DNA of 64,000 bases from NCBI GenBank assembly GCA_030077755.1, contig JAQJZZ010000002.1:868001-932000 (forward strand), given 5' to 3'. A program made the position numbers and the translations under genes. The DNA comes from Filosporella fistucella. Its lineage: Eukaryota > Ascomycota > Leotiomycetes > Helotiales. This document shows, one piece after another, positions 25,229 to 35,254 of the stretch. Each line of letters starts with the position of its first letter. Within the stretch, counting starts at the first letter, position 1. The notes under the pieces were generated by a model, which worked only from the letters and a program-made list of their open reading frames with translations, ran no database searches and was not told where the DNA came from.

Positions 25229-26371
25229 TTACTCGTCGTCAAGAGTGATATCAACGAAATTCTTGCCCGAAACTTCAGAGACCTCCTTCTTAGCCAATTT
25301 CCGACGCTTTGCAGCCAGCTCATCATCAAAAATCGGTGAACCCTCGCTTACTTTTTGCTTCACATCGACTAGGACATGTACCTGAGCATCATGAACACGA
25401 GATTTCTTCTTGGGTTTAATTTGTGGAGAAATTCCCTGCTCGGTATTTGCAGGATTAACACTTCTTTCTCCAATTGAAACAGGAACTTGAGAAGAGGACT
25501 CGGATACATCTGCTGCGGCAAAGTCGTCTTTGATGACAAGTGGTGACTGTAGGCCAGCTAATCTCGAGTTAGTGAGCACCGTATAGTCTTTACTGGACCT
25601 GCTTACCCTTACTACGATACTTGAAAACGTAAATTCCGATCGGAGATTCATTTCCATCAACCATGTTGGATTCATGCTTAAACCTGAAATGTGTTGGTTC
25701 CGGATCCTTTAGGCTAATGTATTCACATTATTAGCACGACTATGTATTGAAGATCAAGAGGTCTTACGCGACTCCATGAAATTTCGTACCACCCTTCTGG
25801 GATTTCTCATGAACGAGCTGTGGTGGCGCACGAAGCGGCTGGGATTGTGCGACTTCTATCGCATCACCTAAGAAACATCTGTAAATTTTCACCTCAGCAG
25901 TGCCAATTTAATTTAAGGTCTCTTGATCAGTAATGATGTCCTCTTTCTTGGATTCATCTTCGGCTAAAGTATCTCGGTTAGATGTGAACGATTCAGTTCA
26001 TGGACTTGACTTACTATTGATGATCTCTGCGAAATAGAACTTTTGTAATGTTGCCTCCTTCTTAGCATCATCAAATGATATCACTCCATCAATGATCCCT
26101 CCAATATATTGCCCGCTAGTCTCTCCTCGCAAGACAGGAGATCTGACGATAACCCCATCCACAAATATCCTAAGACACATTGCAGGGTGTCGAACTTGTA
26201 TGGCGGGCCCACCTCATACTGAATTGCGAGGGCCGAGCCAGTAACCGCCTTGATGTATTTGGTGATTGTCTTTGGCGCGATCTTCTCCTCATTATCGTCA
26301 TACTCCCGAGCTCTGCGCCTGTTGACCAGAATGCCAACTATTACACCCGGTAGTGTACTAAGGACTGCCAT
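25229..26371 (-). pseudogene. Tandem paralogue C, DUF7918-like family, disrupted copy
   Basis: Exons by analogy: 26371-26015, 25963-25768, 25713-25607 and 25557-25229. The start MAVLSTLPGVIVGILVN and KYIKAVTGSALAIQ match the family. Two lesions are visible. First, exon 1 is 357 nt where the family phase needs one more base: the frame up to YKFDT (near 26176-26200) does not connect to the downstream frame reading CLRIFVDGVIVRSPVL. Second, exon 2 has an in-frame TAA (25908-25910) where paralogues A and B have a sense codon, between ETLN and IGTAEVKIYR. The remaining splice sites, the 107-nt exon 3 and the end FVDITLDDE are preserved, so decay is recent or the lesions are assembly errors. An intact version would be about 329 aa. 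The RTPSP motif at the start of the last exon is also lost. Confidence 0.72.
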
Positions 26372-27322
26372 TGTCAGAGTTGTTTGAAAGTTAGACAGGA
26401 AAGAAGAGGGAGGTGCGGCAAAGAGACGAAGAGTGTGCCAAGAAACTAATCTTGGGATTGTTAAGTCAAAAGAGAAGAGACGAACCTACAATAGGAAAAG
26501 AAAGCAGGGCCTACTAGATCACGCTAAGTTGCCTTCTTAGGGTAACGTAAGGTACGAACAGGCGATAAGAAAAATTGAATCTTCAAGAGCCTTTGAGCTA
26601 ACCTTCCTTGCCTCAATTCTAGAAGTTCGAGTAAAGACTTGGAGAGTATGCCTGGGAGCCGCAATCTGGGGTGGCTGAGGAACAAGCAAGGTACGTGTGT
26701 CCTAAGCTATCACTGTGTGAAGCGGAGCTTCTTGGAGCTCATTATCCCGGTTTCAGAAGCCTCTCTGAGGTGTGCTCTTAGTTTGGGGAAAGTAGCAAAT
26801 CGGGAGCCAAGTCGAATTGGAACTATTGATTTGACCCAAGAAAGAACTCGAGCTGGGTATATAGCTATACGGCCCCAACTAGCTACCGCCTTTTACGGAT
26901 GGCCGAGTGTGCATCGAATGCTTGTCATTTGCAATAGCTAGAGTAAAGACAGAGTTCAGTTGCTGGAACTTGATACCATTTACTTGCGCCTCGCGAGAAT
27001 GATCACTGAAGCTTGAACGAGGAGACTTCCATTAATGGCGCAAGAGTATGAAAATCCGCTTGATCGTACGAATGTGAGCGATTAGGCTACTAAGTAATGG
27101 ATGAGATCAGGCAACCCTAAGAGTCTTGATCGAGTCGCGGCTGAAAACCGACAGTACTAATTCGATAAAGGTGACCATCCCTATGTATTGGGACCATTGG
27201 CTAGCAAATGCTGCGTAAAATAACAAGGAAACCGGCCACGCTGCGAAGGAAAATATAGAGAGGGTATCATGGCAGCGCTAAAAGCAAGTATGAAAAACGT
27301 CCAGGCTTCAACGCCTGAGCGC
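26372..27322. other. Spacer between tandem paralogues C and D
   Basis: No coding exon recognised. A plus-strand frame at 26639-26941 has no protein-like features. Confidence 0.45.
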
Positions 27323-28567
27323 TTAGGGTGAGATTCCCTCCTCGTCGGAAACATCGCCGGTCAAATCTATCATGAGAGGCTTTTCCGGCTTCCGCTTCTT
27401 CCTTGGGCCCCCATCAACTACGTTGTCATCATTCTCTCGCTTGATCAACCTCGAGGGGGTGTTCGTGGACGCTCTACCACAATTCTAGGCTGTCAGCAGG
27501 GCTCTTTATATTGTGCTAGACAATACACACCAAGCTCTTCAAGAATTTCGCTACTTGTTTTTTCTGCTCCGCATTCAGATTGCTCAAATCTACCGAGTCC
27601 GGTGAGGCTGAACGAGAAAGACGTTCCGGTACGGGAGAAGGGGTTCGTCCAATAATCAGTAGACTCTTCAAAGCATCTAGGTACATGTTAACCTTTGGTA
27701 CAATAGCCATTTTCCGGCAAGCTCCATACCTCTGGATCGATATTTGAATCGAAATATAGCCATGGGTCGATCTTCACCGTCTAACTTTGTCACATTCATA
27801 TAGTTCTTCTTCACCAGCTCGGTCGCAGGTCCAAGGCTACGATGAAGTTAATAAATGAGAAGTCGGTTAGGAATTTGTGGGGACTCCTGAGTCCTTACAG
27901 CGTATTATGAGACTTAGCCTGGCCTTTCAATGCCTTTTCGTGAACTTTGTCTACTTTGGTCAGCTCCATGTCCGATCTCGCGCCGGCATGTGAGCCACGT
28001 CCTTGACCACCACGATACACAGCGACATGAATCTCTCCAATTCGAGACATCCGGGTTGCATCCTTTCTAACATCCTTCAGCAGATCATCCTCCGTGGCTA
28101 GTAATGTAAGTGGCTGTCAATCTATGAGGGGGGATTATCGCACAGGCTTCAATTTTTGAAAACATGAATCTTTTCAGAAATTCTGTGTCACGACTGTCTG
28201 GCCGAGAGACTTGGGCCCCTTTGACCTCTCTGGTGATTGGAATGACGACGGCGTCCTTTTTGTAACCGAAATGCAACATGTAACGTTCTTTGACCAAGAT
28301 TGGGGTTACCATACGCCTGCCATCGATCTTGATTGGGACGATAACAGAATCAAAGTCCATCTCAAATCCATCATTCAAATTGATTTTGATGGTAAACTCC
28401 TTTTCGGATATAGCCTCGATGTATTTGGTTGTTGTGACCGACGCCTGGTATTCAGCAGCTGGACCTAGCTCAGCTTGCATTTCCTCATCATCGTCATACT
28501 CAATAAGAGCACTGCCATCAACACAGACTACTACTTCTAGACCCGGAACCCCGTTGAGAACAGCCAT
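27323..28567 (-). CDS. Tandem paralogue D, DUF7918-like family, function unknown
   Basis: Five exons, 28567-28144, 28097-27899, 27836-27730, 27676-27531 and 27484-27323, give 345 aa. I chose the start MAVLNGVPGLEVVVCVDG by alignment with copies A-C, although the frame is open further upstream. KYIEAISEKEFTIKI follows. Exon 2 has TRMSRIGEIHVAVYRGG and HEKALKGQAKSHNTL. The 107-nt exon 3 ends FRFKYRSR. Exon 4 carries ALKSLLIIGRTPSPVPERL. The last exon has IKREND (psi-K-x-E), PRKKRKPE (close to the SV40-type NLS) and MIDLTGDVSDEEG (SUMO-interaction-like with acidic flank). The acceptor of the last intron is CCTAG at 27485; the nearer GTAG would shift the frame. Confidence 0.85.
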
Positions 28568-29389
28568 ATTGAGAAGTCTCAAGCTCGTCAGATAGTAGCA
28601 ATGCAGGAATTCTGTATTCGTAGGACCTGTGAGGGCGTTAGAAGCATATCCAATGGCAGATCGAACTTGGAGAATGTAGAATCCAACCAGTCGGATAGAC
28701 TCCACGTCTACGACATACATACACGGAAAGGACGAGAAATTACACGTGACAGGTCGCACCAACCTTCCACGCGTGTCTGATAATCTGGTAGAGTATTCAA
28801 CTAAAACTGAAAAATGGCCAACGGAGCAACTGGATTAAATTCGGAACGGATCGATCAAATAAAATTCCGTCCGCTATGTCGCCCAAGGAATGATTGAAAG
28901 TGAGGAAATTCTACTGCTCAGGAGACTGGGAAAGTCGAAGGCACCCAGAAGAGAAGCACGTCGCTGACGGGCTATCACGTGATTCAATCGTAAGTCAGGC
29001 GAGGCTGGGGAAACTCCTCGACTTGAACGGACAGGAGTGGAGGAGAGACAGCTACCTTGAAAGATAGCGATACCAAACTCTCTATATATCAGTTGCACAG
29101 AGTCGATGTCCTTTTGTCAATCGTCAATTGCGCAGATACATCTATAAATTCTCGCAACTCGGGCTCCCAAATACGCAGCTCTGTAGCGCGCGCGAAGCAA
29201 AACACATCAAGTGCTATACTGTATCATTAGGTCCGGAGCATCTGGCATCCAGAGATCAACAGGCGTATCGCATATTTCACAAACACTTGTTCGTTTCACT
29301 CATAAAATATGTTTGTCTCATTGCAGATTGTGTGACTAAAGACTTGGTCCTATCCTGTCAAGAATTCATGTGTCTTCTGCTCCCACCGT
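28568..29389. other. Intergenic region upstream of tandem paralogue D
   Basis: No gene is recognised. A CACGTG site is present near 28977, in the presumed promoter of copy D. Confidence 0.4.
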
Positions 29390-30330
29390 TGCCCTAGAAG
29401 AGCAATGTAGCTACCAGAAATCCGGATCAGTGTCGATTCCGTATTCATAATCATCCCCTCCCATCTCAAGCATTTCCTCCAAATGTGTGGTCCCATAGCC
29501 CCATAACGCGAACCTGGTCTCCTTGAAGTATGGGCATTCGTGTACTGCGAATATCCACATCAAATTGCAACCTCGTTCGAACGTGTTCCTAATACATTTG
29601 CACTGTCAATAGTATGTTATTAGACGTCCACACATTTTCTCTTTGTGCATTTGCAGATGTCTCATTTGGAGGGAAGTCTCATCACCTTTCCGGCAAAGGG
29701 TAGTTGAGAGATACTGATCTTATCTGATTTAACTACCTCTTCATTGCCGCATATGATTCACATACTTCCAGCCATTCCAAAGTCTTGACATTTGACACTT
29801 GGTGGGCATTTGACACTTGGAATGTCACCAATCCTTCGTGGTCATCCCGGGTGCAATAAGATGGAGGAAATTATACCAGAGTTGTTTTGCAGCGAGAGCT
29901 CAATGAGCTCGAGGCAAGGAATATACAGCCATTTCAGCATATGTTAATCATGATGCCCATGTCCATAAGCCTGCTCTATGAATTTGTGAGTCTTGTCACA
30001 AGCGATAGAATTTGTGACTTTCGCGAAGGACTTCAAAACAATCACGAAATGTTGCCGTGAGGATTGACAACGCCGGAGGATGCCAAAGTTCCCAGGGTTA
30101 CTGTCTAACCATCTGTGAATAAAGCAATGCAGGTCTTTACTTGTACATTCGGGCAAGTTTTCCAATGACAGTGGTCTACAGCCGACGGAGAAATGTACTC
30201 GCAACTTAGGAAATCGTCCGTGAGCCGACGAGTAGTTGATTGCAGTAGTTCTGCGACGATCAGATTGTACTTCGTATTCCCTTGCAGATATCACGAGTAT
30301 TCGTAGTTCAAACTATAGGTAAGTCTTCGT
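29390..30330 (-). pseudogene. Disrupted coding fragments of an unrecognised gene (possibly F-box/LRR-like)
   Basis: Three protein-like segments follow one another on the minus strand but do not join cleanly. The first, about 30330-29944, includes FPKLRVHFSVGCRPLSLENL. The second, about 29942-29750, contains MLKWLYIPCLELIELSL and, in a shifted frame, VKTLEWLEVCESYAAMKR. The last, about 29605-29405, reads NTFERGCNLMWIFAVHECPY and ends DPDFW before a TAG. A plausible 3' splice site (TTGACAG) precedes the last segment. The Leu-rich pattern is reminiscent of fungal F-box/LRR proteins, but I could not confirm that. It could instead be a functional gene with introns I have misplaced. Confidence 0.35.
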
Positions 30331-31473
30331 TAAATAAGTGTGAGGGAGACACGAAACGAATCTGCATCTCATCGATAGTGTTTCGTATGACGAAGCCTGT
30401 TGAGTTATCAACCTTTCGTCAAATGCAATTCTCACTGTCACTCATGTATATATCTTCTTCTTGCGAAATTATTGCAAGCACCTGACACGCTCACAGGCTG
30501 GCATCAATCCTCTGTAATGCGTGTTTTTCCGACTTTGCAGTTGCAGTCTTCAAACTTAAATACTTCATAAATACACATGATGTTTGCTTATGTGTTTGAT
30601 GAGTTGAAATTATGTTGAGTATGTGAGGATGTTCTAAGTAAGGATGTTGGTGATGGCCAAAAGTCCTGGAAAAGGGGTTGCTAGATTTCTTATATAGGCC
30701 ATGAAGAAGGGTAACCTCTCAAGGGAAGAAAATCTAAGGTAGGTGTGAGCATCTCCTAGTGATGTGTGTTTCATTCTCTTCCATTCCTTGTTCAGATCTG
30801 AAAATGTGGTATGAATGTCTTGACATATGACTCGGACAATGTCTTCCTGGAATCTCGAAGAACCACATTCAGACAGCAACAGCAAAGTCCAGACTGAATG
30901 TAGTATTCTGAGCAATAAAGAAATTTTACAATTGTCTACTGCTCTCCAAGTTTCGGCAGTCGATAATATCTAGTCTGAATCTCTTGAAACAACCTGCACC
31001 CACATGCTCCATATGGAATGAGCTACGTACAAATCACTTAACAACCTAACCTCAACCTGCAGCTTCATTCTCACAATTCGGAAAATCTCGATTTTGAAAG
31101 AGTTTAGCTCATATTCCCCGATGATTCTAAGCCTGTTATAGTTTTCTATCTTAATTCATAATTCGAATGGGGTCTCCAACACGTGACTCCGCCACCATGT
31201 CCTCAGCAGCAGAAACAATCACTTTCACATTCGGAAGAGCAAATATAATCAAAGAGCCGGAGTTCATTCAATTCTAGCATTCATCATTCAGAGCACAGCC
31301 GTAGAAATCTGCCATGTTGACACTCCAGCCGCATATCCATTCAGCCCATAAATCAAAGCCATAATCCGGGGTATTCGTATTCGCTTCAGCCCCTTTCCAG
31401 CTGCACATGCTCACATATCTCTTCTCCCCATAGTCCCTCTCCGAATCCATAACAACCTTGCCAAATCCAAAAC
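30331..31473. other. Region with weak coding potential on the minus strand
   Basis: A 93-codon minus-strand frame at 30915-30634 (containing FQEDIVRVICQDIHTTFSDL) and an open stretch near 31140-31050 look somewhat protein-like. I could not build a start or a consistent splice model, and I recognise no family. They may be further fragments of the disrupted neighbour. Confidence 0.25.
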
Positions 31474-32283
31474 CTAATTTCTAGGACTCCGTCGAATAGC
31501 AACTGGACTCTTCCTTGGACTGTCCAAATCACCCTCATACCCATCATCCATCTCTCCATATCCCTCCGCACTAACATATCCCGCCTCACCCTCACCCTCA
31601 CTCTCAATCTCATAATCATCGCTCACAGTTCCCTCAAACACAAAGCTATCATCCTCTCCATCCCACTCTCCATTGTAGGCCCGCTGTAGTGCTCTTTGTA
31701 ATTCCCGCTCAGTCTCAATGTCCCTGCCTCTCTCTGCTCTACTCTCCCTTCCACTGACACCCTCGAAATCGGTCTCTCTTACCAACTCGCCATGTGAACT
31801 CCTAGAAGGTTTCGGACTTGGAGCTGGGCTCTTTTTGACAGGGCTGGGTGAAGGGGAGCCTTTGATGGGAGAGGGAGTTGGTGATTTGAGACGAAGTGTG
31901 AGAGGAGAAACGTGAAGTGACTCATCCCTTCCTTTTCCTTTGGTTTCTCTCTCTCTTCCTCTCTCTAGTCTATCTTTTTCTCTCTCCGTATCTCGTTCCT
32001 TTACTTTGCTTCGGGCATCATCGACCTTCGAGACAGCAGCGACATCTGGATCGGCGGGTCCTTCGAAGTGATCCTTGCATGAGCGATGACCGACTCGTTT
32101 CTCTTGCCAGATGACTTTGTAGCGTGGGCAGTTCAAGGAGAAGCCATCTTCTTTATCTTCTGGGTCATGTATGCCGGATGAGGTGGAGTTTTGGAGAGAG
32201 TGAGACGCGTCGTAACAGGTGTATGTTCCAATGCGAGCGATGCATTGGCAAGAGGGGAAGGTGTAATTGATTGTCATACACAT
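31474..32283 (-). CDS. Cys-containing, Ser/Arg/Glu-rich hypothetical protein
   Basis: A single 269-aa frame. The N-terminal 75 residues hold spaced cysteines: MCMTINYTFPSCQCIARIG, TYTC, NCPRYK and HRSCKDHFEGPADPDVAAVS. This could be a small zinc-binding fold. The rest is low complexity: a Lys/Arg/Glu-rich segment, SP repeats such as SPSPSPVKKSPAPSPKPS, and an acidic C-terminal part ending AIRRSPRN. Disorder and phosphorylation by proline-directed kinases are likely for the SP part (inference). The EGPADPDVAAVS motif recurs as EGPPDPNIAAIS in the divergent neighbour at 33457-34623. No function is known to me. Confidence 0.65.
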   Translation of the reverse strand: MCMTINYTFPSCQCIARIGTYTCYDASHSLQNSTSSGIHDPEDKEDGFSLNCPRYKVIWQEKRVGHRSCKDHFEGPADPDVAAVSKVDDARSKVKERDTEREKDRLERGRERETKGKGRDESLHVSPLTLRLKSPTPSPIKGSPSPSPVKKSPAPSPKPSRSSHGELVRETDFEGVSGRESRAERGRDIETERELQRALQRAYNGEWDGEDDSFVFEGTVSDDYEIESEGEGEAGYVSAEGYGEMDDGYEGDLDSPRKSPVAIRRSPRN

Positions 32284-33152
32284 TGTGACTGACGTTGCGG
32301 TATTATTGTTGAGTTGTGTTTGATGCTGAAGTTAAAAGATCGGGAAACACTGGCTCGTTGTGGATGTGAAAGTAGTTGTTTACTTTGACCCCGATCGCGG
32401 TTTGGAGACAAGGCTGCGAGGGTCGAGATTCTCCGCCCTTTGGCTCAGGATCAATCCCAAATCATTTAGAAACATCAGGAATAGTTGGCATGACTAATTT
32501 CACAAAAGATCTCACTCCTTAATCTATCAATGTCCCTCGCCCAAAATTATAGAGCAAAAAGTTGGAATAGAGAAAGCAGCGTCATTACTATGCATCTCTG
32601 TAAGCTGGAGATCACTTGAAGTCAAGCACAAAAAGCCCAGAGGAAAACCTTAACTCCTTTATCTTTCAAGTTATTCAAGCGCAAATACTATTTCCTCCAT
32701 TACAAGATGTTGCGTTTTACACATAACTCGAACTGGAGTTGATAAATCTGCTTTTCCACTCCCAAGTAGTACTCCCGAGAACATTTCGTCTTCATATATC
32801 GTTAAATAAGACTAAATATTGCAGTATGTCCACACTTGTATCATGAAAGCATTAAATCTAGGCACAGAAGCAATTCTGCATATCACAAGTCCCAGTCAGA
32901 CTTCATCGGTGACGTGATTCAGCATGAGATTCCAAGTCAGGAAGGTACTCATTTCCATCCAAGTTACCAGAACGACTTGGCAACTTGCCCAAAAAAACGC
33001 TCTTGCCTTGTGTTGAAAAATGTTGCAATTGTTTTACAACTATTATTCTCCCAAGTTGTAATTTTTCTACCCTTTTTCAAGCATGTCCCAGAACACAGGC
33101 TCCCCAGACTTCAGCTATGATTCTATGCCTTGAATCCTCGTATTACAAACAC

Positions 33153-33170
33153 TACCTACCTAGGTAGGTA
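33153..33170. repeat. 18-bp perfect palindrome TACCTACCTAGGTAGGTA
   Basis: The sequence equals its own reverse complement and lies about 300 bp upstream of the start at 33457. It could be a binding site for a dimeric regulator. Confidence 0.6.
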
Positions 33171-33283
33171 ATCACTACATTACTCACCACTTCCTTTCTT
33201 GTCTCGAAATTATCCCAAGTCAGAGAATCACTCACATCTATTCCCGCACTTAAGTGTTTCAATATTTCTCCTTCCCACGCAGG

Positions 33284-33290
33284 TATATAA
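33284..33290 (+). promoter_or_regulatory. TATA box (TATATAA)
   Basis: TATATAA lies 167 bp upstream of the ATG at 33457 and is followed by pyrimidine-rich sequence typical of fungal leaders. It argues against using the upstream in-frame ATG at 33199. Confidence 0.45.
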
Positions 33291-33456
33291 ACTCCCCCTA
33301 TCTCATTTCCTGGTGTCTCAAACATCTCCATTAGATATCTTCATACACCTACAGGCTCTACTCATTCCATTCTACTCAACAACCAAAGCTTCAAAGTCAA
33401 TACTCTTCTCCCAACTCACCACACATCGCAATTACTCCCCTCGACAAGACGATATC

Positions 33457-34623
33457 ATGATACCGCTCCAAACCCCCTTGAAGAAATCCTCTTCTAACCC
33501 TAAGCGACCTCCTTATCCGCTGGTATTCCCAAGCGCCTTCTTCGCTACCTCTCCCTCTGCCGCTCGCGCTCCGCCAAATCCCATATCTCAGCTTGTTGCT
33601 CAACGTCCTCAGCAGGGCTCTCAGCAACCTCCACACCAAGCCTCTCAGCAACGGCTCCAGCCTGCCCCATCTCAGCGCCCTTCTCAGAATGCTTCTAAGC
33701 ATAATGCAGCCAAGTTACCCTCTCAGCTTCCCTCTCATAATAACGCTGCCAAGCTCCCCTCTAAGAAACCTACAGAAAGGTTGTCCCGGGGCCCTTCACA
33801 GCAATGGTATACAAATCTCGCAACTCTGTCTCCTCAAAGCTTGTCCCAGTTTGCCTCACAGCAACAGCAACAGAATCTACATGTCCCATCTCAGCGTCCC
33901 TCTCAAAGGACCTTTCAATATGCTTCTCAGCTACCTCCAGATAATCATTCTCAACGCCCCTCTCAACTTGCCGCCCACCAATTACCTGTACAGAGTCAGT
34001 CTCAGCGCCCTTCTCAACGCGCCTCCCAGCCACTCTCTCCACAAACCCAATCTAGACTCTCCTCCTCGACTCCCACCTCCCCAGCCTCTATCCCATACCT
34101 CGACTCCCTCGACGGTCCACTCACCCCCAAGCCCCAAAACATCCACATTGCCGCCAGTGGACTCCCGAGCTACGTCGTCCTTGGCAACCAGTACGAGCAC
34201 TGGGATTTCACCAAGCCATGTACTTGGATGGGAAAGTGTACTGGATGTGGGAAAACGAAGGATCGGTACACGGGGCTTCCGTGGCCTTACGTGGTAGAAG
34301 GAGAGCAGAGTGGTAATGAGAGCGATCAGACAGACAAGAGTGAACAACTTGCCAATTACCTTGCGTACAGCAGGGAAAAGCGAGAGAAACTCAAAGCCCT
34401 TGGTTATAAGCCTATGACTTTCAATATGCTGACTGGAGAAGTGACAATCCCAGCTGGCTACAAAGAACCACCTAGACCAAAGTGGGTCCACGCTGATTTC
34501 ACAACACGCTGCAATGGCCGACGCAGAAGGTGTAAAGGATGCCGTGAAGAAGGACCGCCAGATCCTAACATTGCTGCCATTTCCGACTTGCGGCTCCACA
34601 GACAGCTTAGAAGATATTCATGA
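33457..34623 (+). CDS. Gln/Ser/Pro-rich hypothetical protein with C-terminal Cys-rich motif
   Basis: 388 aa from the ATG at 33457, which I chose because a TATA box lies just upstream; the frame is open further up to 33199. Residues about 40-215 are dominated by imperfect SQRPSQ-type repeats, many copies differing by only a few substitutions. The C-terminal 150 residues are more ordered, with two Cys clusters: CTWMGKCTGCGKTKDRYTG and CNGRRRRCKGCREEGPPDPN. These could bind zinc. The stretch EGPPDPNIAAISDL resembles EGPADPDVAAVSKV in the divergent gene to the left, so the two probably share an ancestral module. No enzymatic motif is visible and the function is unknown. Confidence 0.6.
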   Translation: MIPLQTPLKKSSSNPKRPPYPLVFPSAFFATSPSAARAPPNPISQLVAQRPQQGSQQPPHQASQQRLQPAPSQRPSQNASKHNAAKLPSQLPSHNNAAKLPSKKPTERLSRGPSQQWYTNLATLSPQSLSQFASQQQQQNLHVPSQRPSQRTFQYASQLPPDNHSQRPSQLAAHQLPVQSQSQRPSQRASQPLSPQTQSRLSSSTPTSPASIPYLDSLDGPLTPKPQNIHIAASGLPSYVVLGNQYEHWDFTKPCTWMGKCTGCGKTKDRYTGLPWPYVVEGEQSGNESDQTDKSEQLANYLAYSREKREKLKALGYKPMTFNMLTGEVTIPAGYKEPPRPKWVHADFTTRCNGRRRRCKGCREEGPPDPNIAAISDLRLHRQLRRYS

Positions 34624-35210
34624 TAGAATATAAAACGTGCGGGACTTTCTACCTGAAGAGAAATTTCATTGTTCAGGTGTGGGGATGTGGTTGAGAGGTT
34701 GAAGGGGAAATTTGAGGTGTAGTTCTCGAAGATTGAGGAGATAGATGATCAATCGATGGTGCAATGAGGAATGGAAGGTATGATGATTCGTGCCGATGTC
34801 GAAGGATCGTAGAATGGCACATCAGACAATAGAATATAGGACACCGGGTAATTCTCATTTACCTTCCCGTCATGGATTAACATCATCATGAATATGGTGT
34901 TGGAAACTCACCCTATAACATCCTCTGCACTTATTGTGTCAAACATATCATATGCATCACCCCGTAAATAGTACCCTAGATGAATGATCCAGACGTAATA
35001 AAATATATTCAAGATGAGCAAGTAAATGACAAATGAACTTTGAGGCGCCGTCAACGCCTGACTTTAGGGGTATCTAAACAATTTCCAAATCCACCAAACC
35101 TGCTAAAACGAATGTATACTCCGAAAATGCTCCAAGCCTTAAATGAACGCCTTGGATGCATCGCTAAACCCCCACATATGCCACCCAACATAACCACCTC
35201 AATTGGCAAC

Positions 35211-35230
35211 CACGTGAAAAGTTTCACGTG
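35211..35230. repeat. 20-bp inverted repeat of two CACGTG boxes
   Basis: CACGTGAAAAGTTTCACGTG has 9-bp perfect arms separated by 2 bp, each arm holding a full CACGTG. It could bind bHLH proteins as a paired site or fold in RNA. Confidence 0.65.
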
Positions 35231-35254
35231 CCATCCTCCTTATGCCGCTACCTG

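Larger units (their letters stand above)
32284..33456. promoter_or_regulatory. Divergent promoter region between the two GPxDP-motif genes
   Basis: No coding exon is visible. On the right side lie an 18-bp perfect palindrome (33153-33170) and a TATA box (33284-33290), both suited to the plus-strand gene. Confidence 0.45.

Noticed and set aside
28568..28762. N-terminal extension of paralogue D
   Set aside because: The other copies start at the equivalent of MAVLNGVPG; the upstream residues have no counterpart.
33199..33456. Upstream in-frame start for the 388-aa gene
   Set aside because: A TATA box at 33284-33290 lies downstream of that ATG, and the added residues look like translated leader.
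33593..34599. Long alternative frames on both strands (234 and 205 codons)
   Set aside because: Shadows of the repeat-rich 388-aa gene; repeats keep several frames open.
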